Source: Opitutaceae bacterium (GTDB lineage: Bacteria > Verrucomicrobiota > Verrucomicrobiia > Opitutales > Opitutaceae). From it: DNA of 5,498 nt. The translations under genes and the position numbers were made by a program. The stretch is taken from positions 1 to 5,498 of the forward strand of contig JAHFTI010000324.1 of NCBI GenBank assembly GCA_023265535.1, written 5' to 3'. This document shows positions 1 through 5,498 of this stretch, one piece after another. Position 1 is the stretch's first letter, and the number at the start of each line of letters is the position of its first letter. Below the pieces are notes generated by a model. The model was not told where the DNA came from. It did not search any database and saw only the letters and a list, made by a program, of their open reading frames with translations.

Positions 1-1
1 G

Positions 2-109
2 TGCCTGGATTTCTGCTCCGGGCCCGAGAGCGAACTCCGCTCCATCAGGGAGGGGGCCTTCGCCGTCCTGCCGAAGTCTGTATTCAAGGCAAAAAAAGAC
101 GCCACATAG
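2..109 (+). CDS. C-terminal end of an unidentified convergent protein (partial)
   Basis: This frame enters from the left edge and gives 35 codons before a TAG at 107-109. Third positions are G or C in about 23 of the first 25 codons, as expected for a gene in this genome. The opposite strand shares the same GC-rich column and is also open, so the strand call is not certain. The visible end reads as ordinary protein, with the segment 'ELRSIREGAFAVLPKS' followed by a lysine-rich tail. That segment loosely resembles helix 4 and strand 5 of a response-regulator receiver domain, where a conserved Lys follows 'G-A-x-x-x-L', and a Ser lies 19 residues before the Lys. This is only a hint, and I would not assign a function. 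The last codons overlap the terminator of the facing receptor gene. Confidence 0.45.
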   Translation, partial: CLDFCSGPESELRSIREGAFAVLPKSVFKAKKDAT

Positions 110-127
110 CCCCCGCTATGTGGCGTC
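91..127 (-). terminator. Rho-independent terminator of the TonB-dependent receptor gene
   Basis: Positions 98-110 (GACGCCACATAGC) and 115-127 (GCTATGTGGCGTC) are perfect reverse complements, forming a 13-bp stem with a four-base loop at 111-114. On the minus strand the hairpin is followed directly by seven T residues (91-97 on the plus strand is A7). The hairpin begins 22 bases after the receptor stop codon. This is a textbook intrinsic terminator for leftward transcription. Read rightward there is no T tract after the hairpin, so it is probably not efficient for the convergent gene, although that gene's stop lies within the stem. Confidence 0.95.
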
Positions 128-149
128 AACCGAACTAACCCTGCTCAAA

Positions 150-3100
150 CTAGAACTCGAAGCTGTTTCTGATTGCCCAGGAACAGCCGTCCGCAATTCG
201 CATCGCGGCATAGCTGCCGTCGGGGTTTGCACTCACGGGAATCAGGTGGGCCTTGTCACCCACATTGCGCAGATTCAGCTGGAGCCTCCAGTTGATGGCC
301 TTGCTGAGCTTGCGCTCGTAACCGATCCAGCAATCCAAGCCACTTTCCGAGGCCCCCTTGATCGGGCGATTGATGTCCAGCTTGGTCTTCGCGTCATTCA
401 ACGCATAACCCAGGATCACGTCGTCCTGCCAGCGATAGCCACCGCCGACGTTGATGCCCTTGAGCATGCCGCGATCGAAACGGAAGTTGGAGATCGCGTT
501 GAAGCGCCAGGGGCGAATCTCGGGTGCCATCGCACCGTCGGACTCCTTCTGGAAGAGGTAGGCCTGGTAGATGAAGCCGTCGTAGTAGGAGCGGAAGGTC
601 TTGTCGCCGGCCCACCACAGGCGCAGGTCTCCGGCGGGACCATCCAGACGTGTCTTCTGGCTCTCGATCCAGTTCGCGAAGGAGGCGCCCAGGCCTGTGC
701 GGGAGGCCTCTGTCTTGGCCACATTGAGAACGAGGTCCCAATTCTTGAGGGGCTTGGCGGCGAACTCGAATTCGATACCCTTGGATTGCTGGTCGATCGT
801 GCCGACCGGGGTCATGCCATTGACCTTGCCGCCATCGCGGGGCTGGATCGAGCCCACGCCACCGTTCATGTCCCAGGTGCCGTTGCTGATCGCGGTCTTG
901 GCCACGTTCCAGTCGCTGCTCTTGGCCTTCGCCACGTCGACAGGATAGCCGAAGGCATCGTAGTAGGCTTGGCTGGGCATGGTGGCGAGCCAGGCCGTGA
1001 CGGCCGCCGCCTGCTTGATGGAGGTGGGATGTGTGAGGAACTCGGTGGAGTTCGGATTTTCCCACGTGGCATTGCCCCACTTGTTCTCGTCGACAAGGGC
1101 ATAGTTCCATTGGTCAACGCGACCCGGACGCTCGCCGGCGCGGCCTGCCTTGATGAGTTGCACCGCAGCCGTACCCCAGGCCTGCATGTTGCCGAGGAAC
1201 CAGACATTCTGTCCGAGGGCATTGCCGCCGGGAATGTCGACGTCCTTCACCTTCGTGTCGTACCAGGTGACCTTCAGTGAGACGCGGTCCTCGAGCGCGC
1301 TGATGGCAAAACCGTAGTCCTTGCTCTGGCCCTTGGGGTTGGCCAGCGCCATGCCGTCGTAACCCACGCGGTTGACGGCGCGGAAGTTCTCGGAGCTGTT
1401 GTAGAACACGCTGATGTCGGAATCCATGGGCAGCTTCCCGCGAAGCTTCTTCGGCAGACGGGCCACGACGCCCCAAGTGGTGGTTTCGCCCTGGCTCACG
1501 GCCTTCGAGGTGGGAATGTTCTCGAAGTTGACCGAGGCCACGTCCGTGTTCTGGTCAACCGCGCCACCCGTGCCGTAGGTCTCGATGCGGTCCTTGCGCC
1601 AGCCCACCGTCGGAACGATCATGTCGTTCCAAATGTAGGATTGAAGCGTGAGGCCTTGGGACTCGAGCTTGTTGCGGTTCTTGGAGGCACCCGTGTACAT
1701 CTGGTCCATCGCACCGTGTGTGGAGCTCAGGATTTCCATGCCCTTGGTGGTCCAGCCCACGTAGTTCGCGGGATTCTCGGACTGCGTCAGGATCTGCTGG
1801 TTCGCCGGATTGGTGAAGGGGGCGGCCGGGTTGACGTAGGTCGGGTCGTTCGGATTCAGGGAGTACTTCCAATGGGAATCGAAGTACTTGGCCTGCACCT
1901 GACCATAGGGAGCGACGCTGTTGCGGATGCGGTCGAGGCCGAGTCCGGAGGCGCTGGTGCGGGACACCAGGTTATCGGAGAGATAGACGGTGAAACCCAC
2001 GGCACGACGGCCGGCGGTGGTGGCGCCCTGGTTGAGGGTCCAGTTCACGTCGGTGCGCTCTGTGGTCCAGTTCTTGTCGAAACGGTCGACCGTGTCCGAG
2101 CTGAGGAGTGCGGAGAGCACGTTGCGGCTGAGCAGCTTTGCCAGGAACGAGTCCTTGGAGAAGAGATCGTTGCCGCGGAGTTCACCGTAGGTCGTCACGC
2201 GCCAGCTGTCCCGGACGATGTTGGTCGAATTGCCGTAGCCGGTGCCCGAGGTGTAGGCGCGACCGGCGTTGGGATTGACCGTGCCGCCGCCATTGTCGAC
2301 GTTGGGCGCCCACTCGGTGCCGGGGTTCGGGAAGTAGCTCGCGAGGGTGTCCATCGTGAACTTGTTCACGTCGACACTGATGAAGGGATTGCCTCCGAGA
2401 TAGCCCACCTGGGCGGTGGTCGAGCTCTGGTAGTCGTACACGAACTCGAAGCCGAGGCGGTTGCCGAAGAAGTTCTGGCCGACCGCGACATTGAGAGTCT
2501 TGAAGTCGGTGGACTCCCACTTGTTGTCGCCGTCGAGGAGCTTGTTGTAAAAGTCGAAGACCGTCGGGTCGGTCAGGACGAGGTCCTTGTAGTACTGTTT
2601 CGCGGCGGCCGGGTACTTGCTGGGATTGAGCGCATTGAGGTTCAGCGAATAGTCATAGAGACCGCTGGACTGCGCGTAATTGCCGAAGGGAAGGGCACCG
2701 ATCGACTTGTCGATGACGCCAGCCGAGTTGATGCCGAAGCTCTGGCTTGCCTTGTGTTCCCTGACCATGACGGGCTGACCTTGCCCGTTGTTGTAGGTGA
2801 CCATGCCGGCACCCATTTCGTTGCCCAGTCCTGGGACGGCCTCGTAGCCGGGATCCTTGGACATCTTGTTGTAGGTCGGGTCACCCACCTTGGTGCCACG
2901 ATCCAGGGCCATGTAGTAGGACCAGATGTAGGTGGGGTCGTAGAGGCGGATCTTGCCGCCTTCGCGCTTGAAGATGTCGGGGTTGAAGAAATTCGTGATC
3001 TTGTCGATCGGGGGGAGCATGCGCGGGCGGTTGGAGCGCAGGCGTCCGGACTCGGCGTTCACGCGCACGGAGAGCTTGTCTGCGTAGCGGCTCGAGAAGA

Positions 3101-3893
3101 GCTGGGGGGTGTAGCGCAGGGCGCCGAACACGCGCTTGGCGTGGGCATAGGCGGGGTCCTGGCGGAACTTCGTGTCATCGTCCACGGCGGCGATGCGCAG
3201 GGCCAGTTCGCCCTTGATGAGGAGGTGGTTGTAGTCGATGTTGAAGCGCTTGCTGCCGTAGCTGCCCAGGGTGGTCTCGACCTTGCCCCCGCTCTTGTCC
3301 ATGCGGGCGCCGATTGTAGTGGTATTGATGATACCGGCGGGACTGCCGACGCCGAAGAGGATGGAGTTGGGGCCGCGCTGCAGGTCGACGCGGTCGACCG
3401 TGTAAGAGTCCCAGGGAATGCTGGTGAGGAAGTAGTCCTTGGTGTTGTCAGCCTCGTCGAGACCGCGCACGCGGGTGTTGGAGTTGGGGTTGGCGAGCTT
3501 GCCGTTTTCGCTCGCGGCCTGGACGTTGCCGATGCCGGCGAAGTTGCCGTAGAGGCCGCCGACTTCCGTGTTCACCTGGTAGGGCAGGAGGGACTCGTTG
3601 GAGGTGGCGCCGGTGTCCTTGAGGAACTGCGTGGTGACAACGCTCAGGCTGGAGGCGATGTCGCGCAGGTCGGTGCGCACGCGCGTGCCGGCGAGGGTGG
3701 ATGTGGCCGTGTAGCCTGTGTCTCCTTCGGAGGTCACCTCGAAGGGCGAGAGGGTGATGACGTCCTCATCAGAGGGGGGCGTTGCGGGGGAGACTGCAAC
3801 CGCTGCCTGCTGGGCGCGCAGGCCCGTGTGGGCGGCGGCGCAGAGCAGGGCAATGGCACAGCGACGAAACAAGACGTTCTTGGGGGTGTTCAT
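150..3893 (-). CDS. Large TonB-dependent outer-membrane receptor (Opitutales-type)
   Basis: An intact 1247-residue outer-membrane active transporter, energised by TonB-ExbB-ExbD; the substrate is unknown. Residues 1 to about 27 form a signal peptide: basic 'NVLFRR', a hydrophobic core, and a likely cut after 'LRA'. It has no lipobox. Residues 44-53 (DVITLSPFEV) are the probable TonB box. The plug spans roughly 63-200 and contains the conserved 'RGPNSILFGVGSPAGIIN' at 173-190. The rest is beta-barrel with long loops, ending in '…RNSFEF' with a terminal Phe, the usual signal for barrel assembly. Classical receptors have 650-900 residues; the larger size fits the verrucomicrobial family. I see no N-terminal STN or carboxypeptidase-like domain. 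The ATG is supported by the signal peptide, yet no Shine-Dalgarno sequence is visible upstream. It lies 315 bases downstream of the peptidase gene and ends at a strong terminator. Confidence 0.95.
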   Translation of the reverse strand: MNTPKNVLFRRCAIALLCAAAHTGLRAQQAAVAVSPATPPSDEDVITLSPFEVTSEGDTGYTATSTLAGTRVRTDLRDIASSLSVVTTQFLKDTGATSNESLLPYQVNTEVGGLYGNFAGIGNVQAASENGKLANPNSNTRVRGLDEADNTKDYFLTSIPWDSYTVDRVDLQRGPNSILFGVGSPAGIINTTTIGARMDKSGGKVETTLGSYGSKRFNIDYNHLLIKGELALRIAAVDDDTKFRQDPAYAHAKRVFGALRYTPQLFSSRYADKLSVRVNAESGRLRSNRPRMLPPIDKITNFFNPDIFKREGGKIRLYDPTYIWSYYMALDRGTKVGDPTYNKMSKDPGYEAVPGLGNEMGAGMVTYNNGQGQPVMVREHKASQSFGINSAGVIDKSIGALPFGNYAQSSGLYDYSLNLNALNPSKYPAAAKQYYKDLVLTDPTVFDFYNKLLDGDNKWESTDFKTLNVAVGQNFFGNRLGFEFVYDYQSSTTAQVGYLGGNPFISVDVNKFTMDTLASYFPNPGTEWAPNVDNGGGTVNPNAGRAYTSGTGYGNSTNIVRDSWRVTTYGELRGNDLFSKDSFLAKLLSRNVLSALLSSDTVDRFDKNWTTERTDVNWTLNQGATTAGRRAVGFTVYLSDNLVSRTSASGLGLDRIRNSVAPYGQVQAKYFDSHWKYSLNPNDPTYVNPAAPFTNPANQQILTQSENPANYVGWTTKGMEILSSTHGAMDQMYTGASKNRNKLESQGLTLQSYIWNDMIVPTVGWRKDRIETYGTGGAVDQNTDVASVNFENIPTSKAVSQGETTTWGVVARLPKKLRGKLPMDSDISVFYNSSENFRAVNRVGYDGMALANPKGQSKDYGFAISALEDRVSLKVTWYDTKVKDVDIPGGNALGQNVWFLGNMQAWGTAAVQLIKAGRAGERPGRVDQWNYALVDENKWGNATWENPNSTEFLTHPTSIKQAAAVTAWLATMPSQAYYDAFGYPVDVAKAKSSDWNVAKTAISNGTWDMNGGVGSIQPRDGGKVNGMTPVGTIDQQSKGIEFEFAAKPLKNWDLVLNVAKTEASRTGLGASFANWIESQKTRLDGPAGDLRLWWAGDKTFRSYYDGFIYQAYLFQKESDGAMAPEIRPWRFNAISNFRFDRGMLKGINVGGGYRWQDDVILGYALNDAKTKLDINRPIKGASESGLDCWIGYERKLSKAINWRLQLNLRNVGDKAHLIPVSANPDGSYAAMRIADGCSWAIRNSFEF

Positions 3894-3909
3894 TGGTTTG
3901 GGTTCAGGG

Positions 3910-3956
3910 AGGCCCCATGGTTGTTTTGCTCAGAAGCAAACAAGGCAGGGGTACCT
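3910..3956 (-). promoter_or_regulatory. Leader stem-loop just upstream of the receptor start codon
   Basis: On the minus strand TTGTTTGCT (3943-3935) pairs with AGCAAAACAA (3930-3921), giving nine pairs with one bulged A and a four-base TCTG loop. After a 4x4 internal loop, CCCC (3951-3948) pairs with GGGG (3916-3913). AGG (3956-3954) can then pair with CCT (3912-3910) past a two-base bulge. The base of the structure is 16 bases from the receptor ATG, where no Shine-Dalgarno sequence is visible. It could control translation or mRNA stability, or be a protein-binding dyad in DNA. The pairing is seen directly; the function is inferred. Confidence 0.45.
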
Positions 3957-3970
3957 TTGGTTTTGAGGAT

Positions 3971-3983
3971 CCCGCAGGGCGGG
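3971..3983. repeat. Short GC-rich inverted repeat
   Basis: CCCGC at 3971-3975 and GCGGG at 3979-3983 are reverse complements around a three-base loop. It has no adjacent T tract on either strand, so a terminator role is unlikely. In GC-rich DNA a 5-bp dyad like this may arise by chance. Confidence 0.3.
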
Positions 3984-4000
3984 CTTGCTCAGGACCCTTA

Positions 4001-4022
4001 TTCCGCACCGGGTTTTCGCACC
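4001..4022 (-). repeat. Short direct repeat GGTGCG(A/G)AA
   Basis: On the minus strand GGTGCGAAA (4022-4014) is followed by GGTGCGGAA (4009-4001). The two 9-base copies differ at one position and are offset by 13 bases. The first copy overlaps the outer arm of the dyad at 4019-4060. It may be a regulator site or chance. Confidence 0.3.
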
Positions 4023-4060
4023 AGCATGGCGGAATTCATGTGGATGAATTCCATGCGGTG
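4019..4060. repeat. Long inverted repeat, operator or RNA hairpin candidate
   Basis: The core is a perfect 9-bp dyad: GGAATTCAT (4031-4039) and ATGAATTCC (4044-4052) around a four-base spacer. It extends outward with GCAT (4024-4027) against ATGC (4053-4056), past a three-base bulge, and with CACC (4019-4022) against GGTG (4057-4060), past a one-base bulge. In total 17 pairs form over 42 bases. The core is clearly more AT-rich than its surroundings. It lies about 125-165 bases upstream of the receptor start codon, a plausible place for an operator or an upstream leader hairpin. No T tract follows on either strand, so it is not a standard terminator. Confidence 0.6.
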
Positions 4061-4090
4061 TGTGCCGCGGGGTTCACCCAGGTCAGGTGT

Positions 4091-4116
4091 GCATGCCTGA
4101 GGAGGGTGGCTCATGC
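4091..4116. repeat. Imperfect inverted repeat
   Basis: GCATGCCTGAG at 4091-4101 can pair with CTCATGC at 4110-4116 if four bases are bulged out. It sits immediately beside the stronger hairpin at 4117-4150. Pairing here would compete topologically with the 4104-4110/4179-4185 pairing. Confidence 0.3.
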
Positions 4117-4150
4117 CCAAGGAGTTGCCCCAAAGGGCATCACTCCTTGG
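4117..4150. repeat. Strong stem-loop downstream of the peptidase gene
   Basis: CCAAGGAGT (4117-4125) pairs with ACTCCTTGG (4142-4150), and TGCCC (4126-4130) pairs with GGGCA (4135-4139). This gives 14 pairs, one two-base bulge (4140-4141) and a four-base loop. It begins about 58 bases after the peptidase stop in the direction of transcription. The position suits a transcript 3' end, but there is no T tract on either side, so a canonical intrinsic terminator is not supported. A non-canonical terminator, an RNA-stabilising hairpin or part of a larger structured RNA are alternatives. Confidence 0.6.
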
Positions 4151-4208
4151 CAAGGCAGCCACGTGCATTGTCCCGAGGGCCACCCACAATCAGCTGGGGA
4201 GGGGGGGG

Positions 4209-5498
4209 CTATTCGCGATCCACCAGCAGCAGGCAGGCCGCGAGGGTGGCGGCCCCGTGCGCAAGCTCCCCGGGCACGACCTTGTCCGCGGTGTCCGCGG
4301 CGCTGTGGTGCACGAGGAAGTAACGGCTGCCGTCGGTGGCCAGGCCTGCGGTGAGCGTGCCGTCGGCCCGGGAGAGGGGCTCGATATCGTTGCCGCTCTC
4401 GTCGATGAAAATCCTCGGGATGCCATGGCGCGCTAGCGTGGCTCCCCAGAGTGAGTTCAGGCGTGCCGCCTGTTCCTGGGTGGTGCGTTCGCCCAGGCTG
4501 ATGCCGAGCACGGGCAGGCCGCCCGCGTCGGATTCCATGGCGAGCAGGTGGACATCGCCGCGCTGGCGCACGTGGTCGACGTAGGCTGCCGCGCCCGCGC
4601 GGTTGGATTCCTCGCTGGGGAACAGGACGCAGCGCACACCGTGTCGTGTCCCGATGGATACAAGCTTGCGGAAGGCCTCGATCGCATGGATCACACCGGA
4701 GCCATCGTCCAGGGCGCCCGGCGTGGTGTCCCAGGAATCCAGGTGTGCGCCGACCATGAGGAGTGCCGGGCCGGCCGCGGGATCGGAACCCCGGTGCTCG
4801 GCGATGATCAGGTGCTGGTTGACCGGGGGAAGGAACTCGGCGTTGACCTCCAGGTGGAGGCTCAGGCCCGGGGTCGCGCGAAGGGCTGCGCTCAGGCGGT
4901 CTGCGGACTGGATGCCCAGTGCGGCGGCCGGGATGGCGGGCGTGTCCTTGTTGAAGGACGTGAAGCCCGTGTGTGGGAGGTCGTCCTGTGCGATGGTGAT
5001 GGAGCGCACCAGTGCGGCGACGGCGCCGAGGCGGGCTGCGGTGCGCGGTCCGGCGCTGCGCTGGTCGACGGCGGCTCCGTAGCCCCCGAGCCCCTTGCGT
5101 GTGGCCTCGGGGTCCATGGGGCGGTTGAAGAACACGATGCGCCCCTCGACTTTTGCGCGGCCGAGGCTGGTGAGTTCGTCGAGTGAATGGACCTCGAGCA
5201 CGGGGGCGTCGATCCCTCCGGCTGGAGTGCCGCTGGAACCGCCCAAGGCGAGGACGGCGAAGCCGGCCTGCGAGCTGTCCTTGCCGATGCATGCGCGCGC
5301 CGGGGCCCCACGTTTCCACACGGGGAGTGGCACTGCGATCCGGGTGAGCGTCACGCCCGGAATGCTGCCGAGTTTCGAGAGCACCCATTCCTCGGCCCTG
5401 CGAAAGGACTCGGTGCCGGGGTGGCGCCCGGGAGCCAGCTGGCAGAGTTCGCTGAGTTCGGCATGCAGGCGCGCGGGGGCGGAGCTGTCGGCAAAGAG
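4209..5498 (-). CDS. M28 family zinc peptidase, carboxypeptidase Q-like (5' end outside window)
   Basis: The frame is open from the right edge to a TAG at 4209-4211, giving 429 visible residues. An internal GTG at 5384 is not the start, because the 38 codons before it ('…SELCQLAPGRHPGT…') read as family sequence. Numbering from 5498, the two-zinc catalytic set is complete: His252 in 'GAHLDSWD', Asp264 in 'GALDDGSG', Glu296-Glu297 in 'FPSEES', Asp324 in 'MESDAGG' and His398 in 'VHHSAADT'. Residues about 78-203 ('GGSSGTP…PHTGF…IPAAAL') match the PA-like insert of carboxypeptidase Q by recall. Family members are metallo-exopeptidases or dipeptidases. The start of the protein is missing, so a signal peptide cannot be judged. 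It is transcribed toward the receptor gene. The family call is secure; the carboxypeptidase Q subgroup is likely; the substrate is unknown. Confidence 0.93.
   Translation of the reverse strand, partial: LFADSSAPARLHAELSELCQLAPGRHPGTESFRRAEEWVLSKLGSIPGVTLTRIAVPLPVWKRGAPARACIGKDSSQAGFAVLALGGSSGTPAGGIDAPVLEVHSLDELTSLGRAKVEGRIVFFNRPMDPEATRKGLGGYGAAVDQRSAGPRTAARLGAVAALVRSITIAQDDLPHTGFTSFNKDTPAIPAAALGIQSADRLSAALRATPGLSLHLEVNAEFLPPVNQHLIIAEHRGSDPAAGPALLMVGAHLDSWDTTPGALDDGSGVIHAIEAFRKLVSIGTRHGVRCVLFPSEESNRAGAAAYVDHVRQRGDVHLLAMESDAGGLPVLGISLGERTTQEQAARLNSLWGATLARHGIPRIFIDESGNDIEPLSRADGTLTAGLATDGSRYFLVHHSAADTADKVVPGELAHGAATLAACLLLVDRE

Larger units (their letters stand above)
3894..4208 (-). promoter_or_regulatory. 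Structured intergenic region upstream of the receptor gene
   Basis: This 315-base gap separates the peptidase stop from the receptor start, and both genes are read leftward. I see no credible gene in it. It carries at least three strong stem-loops (3910-3956, 4019-4060, 4117-4150), weaker ones at 3971-3983 and 4091-4116, and a 7-bp pairing of 4104-4110 with 4179-4185 that would enclose the 4117-4150 hairpin. No confident -35/-10 pair is visible. I compared it by eye with cobalamin, TPP, FMN and SAM riboswitch cores and found no match. It probably holds the 3' end of the peptidase transcript and the promoter and leader of the receptor gene. That role is inferred from position. Confidence 0.5.

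Noticed and set aside
120..1280. A 386-codon open frame on the plus strand opposite the receptor's 3' half
   Set aside because: Same reason: low-complexity composition, no domain, and it overlaps the terminator hairpin.
3894..4060. Sigma-70 promoter for the receptor gene
   Set aside because: Candidate boxes such as GAATAA near 4000 or TTGTTT near 3940 lack a matching partner at 16-18 bases. Nothing is strong enough to annotate.
1641..4100. An 819-codon open frame on the plus strand opposite the receptor gene
   Set aside because: It is antisense to a well-recognised receptor. Its translation is rich in Val, Gly, Ala, Glu and His without any recognisable domain, as expected from the reverse of a GC-rich gene. 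It is a shadow.
4117..4150. Intrinsic terminator of the peptidase gene
   Set aside because: The stem is strong, but no T tract follows it on either strand. I kept it as a stem-loop only.
3894..4208. Cobalamin or other known riboswitch in the receptor leader
   Set aside because: Receptor genes often have one, but I find no B12 box or other known conserved core, only generic stem-loops.
5382..5384. GTG as start codon of the peptidase
   Set aside because: The frame continues without a stop to the window edge, and the upstream residues look like the normal family N-terminal region, so the true start is outside.
4111..5388. A 425-codon minus-strand frame overlapping the peptidase
   Set aside because: The product is extremely rich in Arg, Pro, Gly and His with no motif, while the overlapping frame has the full M28 metal-binding set.

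Overview
The window holds two large genes on the minus strand, the tail of a probable third gene on the plus strand, and one structured intergenic gap. The composition is GC-rich, with strong G/C preference at third codon positions. The largest protein starts its mature part with an 'LSPFEV…STLAGTRVRTDLRD' segment and ends in '…LIPVSANPDG…SFEF'. I recognise this architecture from the very large TonB-dependent receptors of Verrucomicrobiota, especially Opitutales. I therefore infer a Gram-negative verrucomicrobial host. That assignment rests on recall of the family, not on a search.

Layout from left to right. Positions 2-109 look like the last 35 codons of a plus-strand gene whose body lies to the left. 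Positions 91-127 form a near-ideal intrinsic terminator for the minus strand, and the stop codon of the plus-strand gene lies inside its hairpin. Positions 150-3893 (minus) encode an intact 1247-residue TonB-dependent outer-membrane receptor with a signal peptide, TonB-box-like segment, plug and C-terminal aromatic residue. Positions 3894-4208 are a 315-base gap with several inverted repeats and no recognisable gene. Positions 4209-5498 (minus) encode a zinc peptidase of family M28, closest by eye to carboxypeptidase Q; its N-terminus runs off the right edge.

Transcription of both complete features runs right to left, peptidase first and receptor second, ending at the terminator at 91-127. 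The gap is long for a simple operon and is rich in stem-loops, so the receptor may have its own control. A joint role, such as hydrolysis of small peptides and uptake of a substrate, is possible but not shown by the sequence. I see no mobile element, CRISPR array, tRNA or rRNA. The least explained part is the structured gap upstream of the receptor; I could not match it to a known riboswitch class.
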